Below, piece by piece: positions 33,997 through 45,519 of a stretch of DNA of 64,000 nucleotides. This DNA comes from Pseudofabraea citricarpa. Lineage: Eukaryota; Ascomycota; Leotiomycetes; Helotiales; Dermateaceae. The notes beneath the pieces were generated by a model. It worked only from the letters and a program-made list of their open reading frames with translations, ran no database searches and was not told where the DNA came from. The position numbers and the translations under genes were made by a program. The stretch's first letter is position 1. Each line of letters begins with the position of its first letter. The stretch lies in the NCBI GenBank assembly GCA_029641185.1, contig JAPWGK010000006.1:1302001-1366000 (forward strand). The letters are read 5' to 3'.

Positions 33997-34986
33997 TCAA
34001 GATCTTGGAACCCCAAAGCAAGCTGTTTTCCAGAATCTCTCACACCCTGGATGGCATCGTAAAATCAACCTTTCCCAGACCCCAGATACAGTTGTAGTGC
34101 AGTTATGACTGGCTCTAAGCATCCATCTCCAGCGCTGGTACCTCGCGTGGCCTCGAGGTGTAATCTCAGCCAGAACAACCCGAGTCCTTGCTTCGATAGA
34201 ATGCCCAGTACCACTGGCTCTGTGGATGTACTGTAGTTGGTCGGTACCTGGACACTGAACATGGGGTTTCCTGTTGCAGGTAGTGGGTACCATCAAGAGG
34301 CACAGTTTCCCGATGGCGTTCAATCCCTGAAAGCGGCCCCTAGCTACGTATAGGAGAATACATGTTCGCGTGTCCGAAGTCCGAGCTATGTGCTTACCTT
34401 GCTTGCAGTGTAGTCTGCAGTCTGCAGTCTGCAAAGCATCCCATTGAAGTCGAGAGGTACAGCAAGAACATAGACTTGGAGCAGTGGTACATATTAAAAA
34501 ATATTTAGCTTTCAAGTGGTCTTGTCCTATAGAGAATAACCCTGTAAGTCGAATATGTTGTGCCTGGAAGGTTTCCTCTGCCCGCATATGACATGTCAGA
34601 CTATTGTTACCAAAAGTCAATCTGCTTACAAGTTTGGCGTTACATGAAAGAATTGCCGAACTCAATGAGAGTGACTGTTGCTGAAGAACTTGGATCCAAT
34701 CCTCCTCGCCAAAGACAAACATAGGAGGTATTGCCCCCTCGGTTACGGTGTCCGGATGCTTGATTCCGAGTCGCCTTTTGCCAGCATAGCATGCGTTCCA
34801 ATCACCTTGTATATAATCCTTGTTGTTATCCTGGCTTTGCAGCAAGTTTGTTGTTGGTAGTCGTACGGCACGCCGTATTATCAATCTATGCTCGGAATTT
34901 ATCCTTGCAACCGTTATACAAACATGCATGGAAGTTTCGTTTTGCAGCTGTTGAATTGCGAACTGCCCATCTTGATAAACAATCAA
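33997..34986 (-). CDS. Orphan open reading frame, doubtful
   Basis: An uninterrupted ATG-to-stop frame of 329 codons. I recognise no domain, signal peptide or transmembrane segment. Composition is unusual (rich in Cys, His, Arg, Gln), more like non-coding sequence than the neighbouring genes. Its length is well above what chance usually gives at this base composition. It could be an orphan gene, a decayed gene or a statistical accident. Expression data would decide. Confidence 0.25.
   Translation of the reverse strand: MIVYQDGQFAIQQLQNETSMHVCITVARINSEHRLIIRRAVRLPTTNLLQSQDNNKDYIQGDWNACYAGKRRLGIKHPDTVTEGAIPPMFVFGEEDWIQVLQQQSLSLSSAILSCNAKLVSRLTFGNNSLTCHMRAEETFQAQHIRLTGLFSIGQDHLKAKYFLICTTAPSLCSCCTSRLQWDALQTADCRLHCKQGKHIARTSDTRTCILLYVARGRFQGLNAIGKLCLLMVPTTCNRKPHVQCPGTDQLQYIHRASGTGHSIEARTRVVLAEITPRGHARYQRWRWMLRASHNCTTTVSGVWERLILRCHPGCERFWKTACFGVPRS
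34412..34432. repeat. AGTCTGC x3 tandem repeat
   Basis: Three perfect heptanucleotide units, inside the orphan frame. Confidence 0.9.
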
Positions 34987-35956
34987 CGATCAACAACTAA
35001 AGACATATCAGGATAGGATTGTCATGTCAGGATCCAACTCGATTACCGACCTCGATAGATCAACAATCGATGAGTGTTGTCGAGATAGGATTCCACTCTG
35101 CGCACCGGGCCACCCGTTCCGTTCGCCTAATCTTCGAGGTTAAGGTTCATTAATAAACTGGGATTTCGGGGATTCCTTATTGAAAGTGAAGCTCTCGTAA
35201 ATTCATGTTCCAGTTCCAGTCCTAGTGTTCCTGGCCAGGTCTTGAGAAAATGAGAAGGCGAACCTGCCTGTTGTGGTTCCAACTGCATCTCTGGTATTGT
35301 AAATTCTTCCCTGCAGCGTCGCAGCAAGCAGGCTAACAACCCCAGCAATTCAGGGACCACAGCACAGGCTCCGGACCACTTGACAAACTTGGACCAAGCC
35401 AAGGCCCATGCCTCTCCCCCGCATACACAGCAAAGCTGGCGGAGGCACGACGATATCCAGACTTCCATGGAGATTGGGGTACCAGTGTGGTACGACTTAT
35501 GCTTTGGGCCCAGGGAGTGCCAGTGGCGGCGCCGACTCTTCATCTCTGGGTCAATATGCCTCCAATACGACATGGCCTCGTGCACTGGTCTTGGTCCCGT
35601 CGGCCATCTCGATATCATCCCATGTGTTTATTCATGATAAGCTCATGCAGTGGGGGAGAGGGGGGCTGCTGTTGACGGGCTGCCAGAGATGCAGAGTCTG
35701 ATTGGTACCGTGCATTCTGTGCAGTCCCTCCATGGTCCACAAATCAGAAATTATTGATTTGGGGACTTCTAGGCCATCTTAAGCAGCTGGCCCGATATCG
35801 TCAGTCGCACCGAGATGTGCTTCTCATGCCTTCGCAGCTTCAGCTTCCTCGCGGTTTCCTATAGATTGGACTCGACTGCTCCTGTTGAGAAGGGCTCTTC
35901 ATCCCCACCCTCGTCTTCATCTCCTTGACTTCTGGCTACCTCTCGAAGTTGTCAAC

Positions 35957-37509
35957 ATGAAGATCACGTCAATCCCGGTCATTGCTGGCCTTCTAGCCTC
36001 AGTGGTTTTGGCTGTCCCCGCTCCAGTTCAACAACGGGATGATGCCAGTCCTACTGCAGATATAGAAGCTGCCGAGGTTCAAGTAAACGATTTGATCGAG
36101 CAGATCAAGCAAGATCAATTGGATGCTCTGAACGACAATGAGGCTAAATTGCGCAAGAGGGGTGTTGCTCCTACCTGTACGGCAAAGAACCTCGTATTCC
36201 GCAGAGAGTAGTATGTTGAACCGCTCTTGAATCGAGAGTTTTCTAACTTTGAGCAGTGGTTCTCTTTCCAAGGCGGAAAGGCTTCAGTACGTCAATGCTG
36301 TGAAGTGTCTCCAGAGCTTGCCACCAAAGACACCAGCAAGTGTTGCTTCGGGTGCTAAATCTCGTGTATGATACCTGCCTTCCGATTAGTCCGACGGACA
36401 CTAAATGAAGTAAATAGTTTGATGATTTTGTTGTGACCCATATCCAACAAACCTTCACCATCCACTACACCGGAAACTTCCTGGCATGGCATCGGTGGTT
36501 CGTTCACATCTATGAGACCGCTTTACGAGAGGAATGTGGCTACAAGGGCTACCAGCCCGTAAGTGTCTTATTTCCAAAACCCCGTCCCAAAATACTGACG
36601 CTTAGAAAAAAAAGTACTGGGACTGGCCAAAATATGCATCGGCACCTCAAGACTCACCAATCTTCAACGGTGATCCCTACAGTCTGGGAGGAAACGGCGA
36701 GTACATCCCTCACAACGGATCCGTCATCGTACCACCCGAGGGCGTATCAGGAGGCAATATTCAATTGGCACCCGGAGTAGGTGGAGGATTTGTCACGACT
36801 GGTCCATTTGGGAACATGACGATTAACCTTGGACCTGTGGGTGGTTTGGAAGGTACGGCAGCGGGACCAGATGGAGGACTCGGATATAATCCTCGAGGCT
36901 TGAAGCGAGATGTCGGACCAGCTCTTAATACACGATATGCCAACTACACCACTGTTCTGAGTAAGTCTCTTCATTCTAGCATGATCTTGCCTAGAGTTCT
37001 AACAGAAACGAAGATCTCCTCAAGAAACCCAACATCAAGGAATACCGTATCCTTCTCGAAGGTGTCCCATATACAGTTGAGATTGGTCCTCACGGTGGAA
37101 TTCACTACACAATCAAGTAGGTCTCTTCCTCTTATACAGTCCTTCTCTTCGGCAAATCTAACAATTTTCTGCAGCGGTGATCCAGGTGGAGATCTATTCA
37201 CCTCTCCAGGCGATCCCGCATTCTGGGTACACCACGGAATGATCGATCGTATGTGGACATTCTGGTAAGTCTACCCAGCTCTCCTTTCCTTACACACAAC
37301 TGACATATTCCAGGCAAGCACTCGATCCCAAGAACCGCCGTAACGCTCTCGATGCAGGCCCATATGGCCATGTGACTTGGGCCAACGAACCGGAATCTGC
37401 ACTCACCCAGCTCACCGAGGTTATCGACATGGGCTATGCCGGACCGTCGACGACGATTGCAAATGTGATGAGCACGACCTCTGGGCCGTTCTGCTATTTC
37501 TACCTGTAA
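35957..37509 (+). CDS. Secreted short tyrosinase / catechol oxidase-like
   Basis: Seven exons, 35957-36210, 36257-36365, 36418-36558, 36615-36960, 37014-37116, 37175-37264 and 37314-37509, give 412 aa. Residues 1-20 are a signal peptide and a KR site (LRKR, about 70) may be cut by a Kex2-like protease. All six copper ligands of a type-3 dinuclear site are present: CuA H129, H137 and H146 (GNFLAWHR), and CuB H310, H314 and H338 (PAFWVHHGMIDRMW). Supporting blocks are ECGYKGYQPYWDW and SPGDPAF. Family knowledge: this short secreted group oxidises phenols to quinones and often lacks the C-terminal lid of mushroom-type tyrosinases; no such lid is seen here. For exon 4 I chose the acceptor giving QPYWDW; an upstream AG (36604-36605) would add three Lys in frame. 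Confidence 0.92.
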
Positions 37510-37876
37510 AATACTTGAGCTGGATGTGAAGTAAGTTGTTTGTAAGTAGATGTGTATAGTTGTGATGGCTCGGCTAGATTGTACATATACCACATTATTA
37601 ATCTTGAACTGAGAGTGACGGGAATTTGTTCTTGTGTGCCTTAGCCCATGTAGGCTAGAGTGAAGAGAAGTATGGGCACATGTGGTAATCTTGATTTTCG
37701 CTGTATCTGTTCGCTTGCTGTGTGGGCATGCTGTTGCTTGCTATCTGTATATGAATCCCACCCCAAAAACGCCATACCATGCTATGCACCAACAAAACCC
37801 CCTATCTAAATTTGGTCCGCTTCATATGCCGTAGACTCACATCAGCCCTTGATGTACAAACATTTGGTATATTACA
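37510..37876. other. Convergent 3' gap
   Basis: 3' untranslated regions of the tyrosinase and ORC2 genes. Nothing else seen. Confidence 0.5.
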
Positions 37877-39861
37877 CTACATGATATCCTCCAGAATCGT
37901 CTCCAATTCCTCTTTGCGAAACGGTACAGAAAGGATCTCTGTACCAAGAGCATCCTTGCGACTCTGTATCATTTGATGATCATGGAACCTAAAGGAAAGC
38001 ATTGCGATTAGTACATGCAACAATTTTAAAAGAGTGGTCGAAAAACTTACTCTTTCAGCAGCGTTCTAAAATTCATCTCGTTGCTGCAGATAAATTCTTC
38101 GGCTGCTTTGTTGAACAGGACTCGATACTCAACACCGGGTTCGCGATTGTCGAATCTTCGTTCTGGCTCATCGTCGTCATTATCAAAATCCTCGCTCATA
38201 GCTACCAATTGCTCTCCGACCAAGACTCGGAATAAATTCTTGGCGTTCTCTGGTAGACTCTTCAGCACGAAGCTTATTCCCTCTTTACCACCAATCCTTC
38301 TTCCACTCCTTCCGAAAAGTTCATGAACCTCGTCTACAACATCGACCTCAGCACTATATGGCTGAAATGTGGTACAATCGTGAAAGAGGAAATTGTAGGT
38401 GGAGCGTAAAGAAGTATCCCACAATAGAGGAAATGATGGATGGTCTGCAGATGCTATGAGGCTGATTTGAGGATGTGCACTCAAACGAGATATGATTGTC
38501 TGAGTCGCAGGTCGACGCAGCGGAGTCCGGTCAATCGAGTTGATTACAAGTGTAATATGCTGAGTGGCATCTTTCTCGAGCAAAGAAGTCAGGGCTTCAA
38601 GCATTTCCGCAGGTTGCGAACCCAACTTCTGACCACGATCCGAAATAGCTGTCCCTACAGTATTCAGAATATCTCTTACAGTCAATGTGGGCACATAACC
38701 ATTGATGACAACAATCTTGTGACTTGTCTGGTTCTCGTGTGAATGGTAGAGGTGCTCGGCAAATTTCATGAGAAGGGATCTTTTAGAGCCCCATCCGTAA
38801 ATGCAAATATTGAAGTCCTGACTAAGCTCAAACTCCCACTGATCGAATGATCCTGCATGTGTATCCTGCAAAAACTGCATATCCTCATCATGGGGATTTC
38901 TGTATTGACGCATGAGACTGAAGTACTCTTCGTGGTCAAGTAGAGATAATGTAGATAAGTTGTTATTCGATGTCTTTGTCCTACCACGATTCTGCGAAAA
39001 GTACAGCTCGTGTGGAAATAGATGTTGAGGCAGAGGGGATGCTTCCCTTTTCTTCTCAAGGTTGCGAGTTCTTGGTCGGCCACGTTTCGAAGGGGTAGCT
39101 GGAACACTGGTTCCTTCAGGTATCTGGCCCAGCCCATCTTGTTGTTCCGTCTCATTCTCTGCGTCTGAGCCATATATATGTTGCAATAGTTCCTCATCCT
39201 CTTCATCGTTCTCGCTAGTATTTCCCAGAATGGTCCGCTCAATTAGGGTCTTCGTACTCTTTCTTCTGGCTGATCGATCTGCGTTGCGAGGAATGGTAGG
39301 CGTACCGTAGGGTTTACTCAAGCCATTAAGTTTGACGGGCGTGGCGAACAGTGCTCGGCCATGGACCGATTTTGTCGGTGTCATCCCATGTAAAACACCA
39401 TTGCGAGGGGTCCCAGGTATTGTCTCTCTTCTCTTGGTTGGGGTACCTGAAAAGAATTGTGTAGGCTCATCAACTCCTGGGAGCTCATCTATGGAGACGA
39501 TTCTGTCAATCTGATGATTGTCGTCGTCCTCCACTCGAGACTTGCTGGCTCTGACTCCTTCTGACTCCCATTGAAGACTAGCCAACTCGCGACTTATTTT
39601 CTTCTCCTTCTTCGATCTTTCTGAAGCTTCCGTAGCAGATTCCGTCGTTCCATCGAGACGCTCTTCATTCGCATTTTCTGAGACGTCATTGGTGTTGTTG
39701 ATCTTGCGCAAACTTGCAGGTGAATCCTTCGAAGGGGTCACATCTTTCTTATTGCCATTTTTTAATACCGGGCGTGAACCTTTCTTCGGTCGACCTCTCT
39801 TAGGCTTGGGTGTCTCCGAATTCCCTTCGTCCACATCGTTGCTATCCCTCCTGCGCTTCAT
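37877..39861 (-). CDS. ORC2: Origin recognition complex subunit 2
   Basis: Two exons, 39861-38051 and 37988-37877, give 640 aa. The N-terminal half is charged and disordered with two AT-hook-like cores (KRGRPKK near 21-27 and KRGRPRTR near 270), suited to AT-rich DNA. The C-terminal half is the ORC2 AAA+-like/winged-helix region, with a degenerate P-loop (IYGWGSKRSLL) and the blocks ITLVINSID and SLIASADHPSFPLLWD. A WH domain follows, and the short second exon completes its end. Family knowledge: a core subunit of ORC that loads the MCM helicase at replication origins. It is divergent from CUT12 over 439 bp, with MCB-like cores between them. Confidence 0.93.
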
Positions 39862-40300
39862 GACTAGGAAACCTGAATCCAGAGGTTAGTATTGGGTAAT
39901 ACATTTTTGTTTCGGTCAATGGACGGAATACCTGCTTCAGGGCCTAGTGGTATCTACAACCATCTTGTGCGAAGTCTTTGACTGCACTCCTCAACGCAAT
40001 ACGCGGAAGGTTGACGCGACAAAGTAAAGCATCGCATCTCCCTGCGCAGAACTTCGGCATAGCTGCGGTATCATCGTAATATAGTTAATCCGGTCCGATC
40101 CGGGCCGCAACCTTCCCTCCAAGACTCTCAGCGCGTCGGCGTTCAAAGACCGAGAATGTTTATTTACTTTCAAGCGCAGCAAGAACATCCAATCGTTGAA
40201 GCACTTTCATTGCAAAAAACAACCCCGCATTATTTCGCATATGGCATTTGCTTGATGGAATAGTCGAACACTTATTCCTATATCAGATTTACTGTAAAGG
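39862..40300. promoter_or_regulatory. Shared ORC2/CUT12 promoter with MCB-like cores
   Basis: 439 bp between two start codons pointing away from each other. ACGCG cores, the MluI cell-cycle box core bound by MBF in yeasts, are at 40001-40005 and 40014-40018 on the plus strand and 40132-40136 on the minus strand. Periodic G1/S expression of both genes is inferred. Confidence 0.5.
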
Positions 40301-42834
40301 ATGCTCAATTGGTGGCTGGGCAAGGCTGCAGACGGACCTGGTCGCGTGGAGGGTGGGTATGCTCACAGTCTCAGCAACGCGATACTAACAAATTATTTGT
40401 AGATGAACAAGAGCCACCTGAAACACCTGCACCAATTTTCGCAGCCCGTGCTGTGAAAAGTGCAATCTTTGGCACCCCAGCGCCCCGAGAAGACGATACC
40501 GTACATGGCGGGGAACTCCAGCAAGAGACATACGAAGACGGGATGGTTCGCAACATGTCCCCCTCGAAGCCCACCGGCATATTATTAACACCTGGAACTG
40601 CGACAACGCGTCGCAAAACTGTTTCGTTTGGACACGAGGTTGTTGATAATGAGGGCAAAGACAAAGTAGGCAGAAGTGGAATACCAAACGACTGTCCTGG
40701 GAAGTTCCCTAGTCCGTGGTCTACCAAGTCCGCGCGCAAGACTTCATTAACCAGAACTCTGGAAAATGCCCGAAGTCCGAAGACAGAGAATTCAGCGACA
40801 CTGGGAAGAAGTTTGCTTAGGAACGAAGTGATGGCACCAGAAGAAACCACTGAAGAAAAGCACGACTTAGAACCACAGTCAAATGGCGAGGACCAATACA
40901 TCCCAAGGGATGAAGTCGACGGCGACATGACCCTTGATATAAACGAGCCACATTCACAATCGGGTAGATATTGGAAAGATAATTACGATAGGTACCACGA
41001 GGAAGCAAAGGCTGAAATGAAGAAGCTTCTGAAATACAAGCAGCTTGCGAAGTCTTATGCCAAGAAAAAGGATGCCGAAGCCATTGACCTTGGTGAAAAA
41101 CTTAAAGAAGAGCAGCGAAAGGTGTCCTGCATGGAGCATAACATCTCGGAACTTGTTGCACAAATTGCTTCTATTGAAATAGAGGGTGGAAAGGGAAATA
41201 CTCCAGCACTAATGAAGGAACTTGCAAGACAAACTGCCATGGCTGTGCAATACAAGGCTTTGGTACAAGAACTTCAAGAAGAACACGAAGGCAAGAGGGA
41301 CTTATTAGACAACGACATCCGAGAAACGAAATATGCGTCACCTGGAGAAGAACGAAAGCTATTGGAATCGCAACAAGAGCCTCAAAAGTTGAGAGAGCAG
41401 CTCCAGGAGCTGGCAACTCTTCGTAATGAAGTGCACGGTCTCAAACTTAACTTGTCTGCCACTGAGCGGGAGAACAGAAAGTTGACGTCCGAGTTGAGCC
41501 GGACAAAATTGGACCTAGAACGGAGTGAAAAACGCCGCCAGAATCTGGAAGATCAACGGCAGAAGAGAGACGAAATGCTCGAATCATTGCAAAAAGAATA
41601 CGACAGGATGAAAACTTTAGCGAAATCAAATAGGGAATATGGGATGGAGCTTGCAACAAAAAAGAACGATCAAGTAAGACAATTGAAAACAGAACTCTTG
41701 GAAGCCCAGCATTCTATAGAAGCGTACGAGGCTCTCGTCTCAGGAAAGACGTTTGGAGGAGCCGCCATACCGAAGCAGAGTAGTGGGCGAGACAACTCAG
41801 CAGATACGAGAGAGACTCGTCGATATAGTTCAAGGAACACTGCGGTTGAGCAACACACTTCAAATGCTCAAACACACAATGACGAGAACGCGGACCCAGA
41901 ATTCCGTAGGGAGGATTCTCCTGTGAAGATTGCACCTCCTACTAGGGATTCAAGACCTGAAGTATCTCCAGGTCATACCAGTACGCGGACTAATCACTTA
42001 GCTCTGTCGGAAATTGTCAACAATGCAGACTCTGAGGATCACATCCAGAAAAGAGAACGTGTATCTTTAGGAATAACTCCGCTAGCAACCCGTTTCTCAG
42101 ACATGACCTTAGACTCTCCGCAGTTAAATTTCCCATCGCCTGAGCCTTCCCTTCCTGCACACCCAAGAGGCAAAAGTATCCACGAGAAGACCTGTACTCA
42201 CGCAAGTCCAAGGCCATCAATTTTCACTTACCCTTCGAGCCCTCCCAAAATGACTGCTCCTAGATCCCAGAAACACGATTCTGCGTATCACCAATCATCA
42301 AATAACGAGTCAAAAGAAAAGCCTGTACTCTCTCGCCATGATTCTACCAACGAGCTTTCCGAAAAGCCTGGCCAGCTATCACGGCAGAGATCAACTCGTG
42401 TACTTAGTGGGAAATCTGGTCAGCTTTCTAGGCAGAAATCAACCAGTGATCTTCTAAGCAAAGCTGCTCAACCCACACGCCAAGAAGAAAGAGAAACAAC
42501 GGAAGTTGCCTTCAAAAGTACACAACTTTTGCGACAAAAATCAACGGGTGACCTTGCTAGAAAATCTTCACGTCAGGAAATCACGAGCAACGTCACTAAC
42601 AAAAGCGATGACCCTCTAAGACAAAAGTTATCCACCGATCTTACCGGAATACAACATTCTAATGTAGCTCCAACACGTGTTGCAAGTATGGATGGGTCGC
42701 GCATCCGCAATTCTATGCCTCCAGAGAGAGCTGCTGCTGCTAAAGCCCGACTTGAGCAGAGAATGGCGGAAAAGCGGATGAAGAAGGCCAAAGAAATGGA
42801 GTTTGAGAAGGAAAACATAGGAGTTAGGTCATAA
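40301..42834 (+). CDS. CUT12: Spindle pole body protein, Cut12 family
   Basis: Two exons, 40301-40352 and 40403-42834, give 827 aa. Exon 1 gives MLNWWLGKAADGPGRVE, then DEQEPPETPAPIF and VKSAIFGTPAPRE. The PTGILLTPGTATTRRKTVSFG block is the hallmark of the Cut12 domain (residues about 90-115). A long coiled coil spans about 225-480. The C-terminal third is Ser/Thr/Pro-rich with a tandem basic-Ser repeat (about 655-766) and a final basic-charged helix rich in Ala, Lys and Glu. Family knowledge: Cut12 sits at the spindle pole body and regulates Polo kinase recruitment and bipolar spindle formation. The first-exon start is supported by the conserved MLxWW opening and by a closed phase. A plain frame starting at 40309 would miss it. 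Confidence 0.88.
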
Positions 42835-43157
42835 TTTGGGAGGCACCCAATTGGCGTCTGGATCGGTCTCGGTGCATGGTGATGACATTGTATCAATCCA
42901 TCATTCTTTTTTGCAATGGCACGGCGTAAGGAATGAGTATTGGGATACCACTGGTGGCGTTTTGTTTAGAAACTACAGTATTGTATTGCAGACAGCTGTT
43001 ATTTGCACTTAAAAATTGCAGTTAATTATTAAAGAACTGTACCAGAGATAAAGTTTTTCTCTGGCTTTTGGACTTGGGCGTGTTAGTCCTTTGCATTGCA
43101 GACCAGCTTGCATATGATCAATACCACCAACAATGGCACAAAAACATCCTTTATACG
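42835..43157. other. Convergent 3' gap
   Basis: 3' regions of CUT12 and the iminopeptidase gene. Nothing else seen. Confidence 0.5.
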
Positions 43158-44134
43158 TTATGCTAGAAAGGTTTTGACTACCTTTAAGAACTCATCGGGT
43201 TCTTCTAAGTGCGGCAAGTGACTCGAGTTTTCAAATTTCGCCCACTGAACCTTTGGGATCGATTTAAAATATGGGTCAACCGCTTCATCAGTTGCCTCGT
43301 CGTACGCGCCGTTAATTAGCAAGGTCGGAACTTGGATCTTGTGAACCTGGTCAATAACTGACCAAGTCTTTAGATTTCCGACAACATAGAACTCTGACGG
43401 ACCATACCTTAAAACACGAATTAGCAAATACTGGAAGTGATGTCTCTGGCACAGCCAATTACTTACATTGTCCTATAAACCGTAGGGTCCTCCTCTGTAG
43501 ATGCAAAACTCCGGATCAACACCTCTGGCCATGGATCAAGTCTGCAAGTATGCCGACGATAAAAGACCATCATGGCCTGCTTGTACTCCTCGCTCTCGGT
43601 CGTCCCATCCCTCTCGTGCTCCTGTAATATCTTCTGCACTTCCTGCGGCAATGCATCACGTAGTCTATTCGCCGACTGCAGCCACAAATCAATTGATGCA
43701 GGACTATCCGCAATCACCAATCGATTCAGACCTTTGGGGTGCCGGATCGCCAGCTCGGCTCCCAGCATACCTCCCCACGACTGTCCCAACATGTCGTAAT
43801 CATCCTGGATTCCTAAATGCTCGAGCAGATTGTTAAGCTCATCCAGGAATAATTCTACGGTCCAGAATGACGTGTCCCCGTTTTTCGACGGGAGATGCGT
43901 ACTTTTCCCGCACCCGAGCTGGTCGTAGAATATCACGGCCCGGGAGCTGGCGAGATTGGAGATCGGTAAGAGATAATCATGGGGAATGCCGGGCCCGCCG
44001 TGCAGACAGATCAATGGGCGAATACCTGGCTTGAGAGCCCCGTAGATGGTGTACCACGTCTTACATGGTTTCCCGGATGATGGCACTGGGAAGTCTACAG
44101 AGTCCTCAATTACTGGGATCTTGACAGATACCAT
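43158..44134 (-). CDS. Proline iminopeptidase-type alpha/beta hydrolase
   Basis: Two exons, 44134-43467 and 43407-43158, give 305 aa. The oxyanion motif is HGGPG (45-49), the nucleophile elbow GQSWGG (S119), the acid is D259 in GAYDEAT, and the catalytic His is H286 in SSHLPH. This is the full catalytic set of MEROPS family S33. Family knowledge: removal of N-terminal proline or amino-acid amide hydrolysis; fungal members vary in substrate, so the amidase alternative stays open. There is no signal peptide, so it is probably cytosolic. The length is normal for the family (about 300-310 aa). Confidence 0.92.
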
Positions 44135-44577
44135 GCTGAGAGGCTATAATTTGAATTGCGGGGGTGTTCTTAAAAGCTATTGTGTTTGTGCAGTGGGTTA
44201 TTGTTTATTCGAGAGGGGTAAATGTTGTTGTCAGCTTACTTTTGTTTCGTGGCCTATGTGAGTTAGCTTCAACATCCATTTCTGGTTAAAGCTTCCCGTC
44301 GCTTGCGTCTTTTCCATGACGCTTCGCTTCTTTTTGTTGTGGTTAGCGAGCACCCTTAACGTGAAGGTATCTTTGTTGTCTGGACTATTAATTGGGGCCT
44401 GTTCTATACTAAAATAGGAGGTTTCCTACTAAGATAATGAAGAATAGGATGGGCCTCGTAGTAAGAGATTGCCTTGCACTTCAATGGAGTCTTTATTGAC
44501 TGCTGGTGTGGATCTGTAGAAAGGAATAAAAAAAAAGCGTAAAGCTATTAAGAGGGAATGATTCAAAGTTCGGTTTC

Positions 44578-44670
44578 GTTGCATATCGAACTTTTGTTTA
44601 CATTCTATCATCACGCCGGATCTGAACCTAGCAGAGAATCGACTTTGTTGCATATCGTACCTTTGTTTAC
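44578..44670. repeat. 24-bp direct repeat pair
   Basis: gttgcatatcgaacttttgt and gttgcatatcgtacctttgt, each followed by ttac, start 69 bp apart and differ at two of 24 positions. No surrounding element was recognised. Confidence 0.8.
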
Positions 44671-44952
44671 TTTCTCCTCTCGGTCTTTGATTGAGTAAAT
44701 ACTTGCCTGAGCATCGATCTTAGTTCCAAGGAGCCAGCCGTATCTTGAGATTAACTTTACCTTTCACACATCTGCTACGTTTTCTTACAACTTGAAATTA
44801 TATAACGTCCAGGTTTTTGATCGGGTTGGAAAACAGCGAAGGAATAAAAATGAAATGCAAGGATAATGACTTGAAGAGACCTCTCGTCAACACAACAGAA
44901 CATATTGGTACCAGCAGAACACAAGAGTACTTACATATCTAGAAATTTCTCA

Positions 44953-44991
44953 CCTATAATCACCCTTCGCGAGACCTATCACCCTTCGCGA
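44953..44991. repeat. Short tandem duplication
   Basis: Two copies of a roughly 17-20 base unit containing TCACCCTTCGCGA, separated by two bases. Confidence 0.75.
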
Positions 44992-45519
44992 AAAAACTGC
45001 TTTCAGTATAGAGGAATCAAGTCTCCAGAATCAGCGGTCAACAAAAATGTGCTCTAATTCATGTAAATCCTTTTAATTGATTCCGGGTTGCAAGATGTCT
45101 ATTTCTGTCTGCCGAAGCCAAGAAACTCCAGACATCCAGGTTCCCACTTCTAGGGGACCTTCCAGAATACTGTAAAAAAGCCCGCGCAATCTGATTTGTG
45201 ATAGAACAGTCTTCACTCTTGCTCTCTCCACTGATCATCACAAGCTAAAGAATCCGGTAAGGGGTTTGTTCGGCTGTTCGTCCTCGTCTAAACGTCATCG
45301 CTCTGCACCCTGCTGACGGCCACCTTAACCCCGCAATCCATTTCACTGATAGCTCCGAAATGATGAGTTAATGCTGCAAGACGCAAATTCTACAAATATG
45401 GAGGATACCTTGCTCGGTCACAATCTTGGATTTGATCTTGTAACCCATCCTGCATTCGCTCAATACAATTTCCCTACTAGGACTTTCCCCTGTAATATTA
45501 GCGATACTCATCCCTGATC

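Larger units (their letters stand above)
33847..35956. other. 2.1-kb intergenic region with one long open frame
   Basis: It contains an unexplained 329-codon minus-strand frame (33997-34986, listed separately), an AGTCTGC triplet repeat (34412-34432) and the tyrosinase promoter. No other coding signal is convincing. Confidence 0.45.
44135..45519. other. 1.4-kb intergenic region with short direct repeats
   Basis: No gene recognised. It holds a diverged 24-bp direct repeat (44578-44601 and 44647-44670) and a tandem ATCACCCTTCGCGA-type duplication near 44954-44991. It separates two divergent genes. Confidence 0.5.

Noticed and set aside
35127..35701. Open frames on both strands upstream of the tyrosinase
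   Set aside because: Overlapping frames without domains, probably chance in the tyrosinase promoter region.
36606..36614. Upstream acceptor for tyrosinase exon 4
   Set aside because: It would insert three Lys into the conserved QPYWDW block. The downstream AG gives the family sequence.
40309..40402. CUT12 starting as a simple frame from 40309
   Set aside because: Reading straight through the intron gives a Cys/Gln-rich start. Splicing 40352 to 40403 yields the conserved MLNWW opening.
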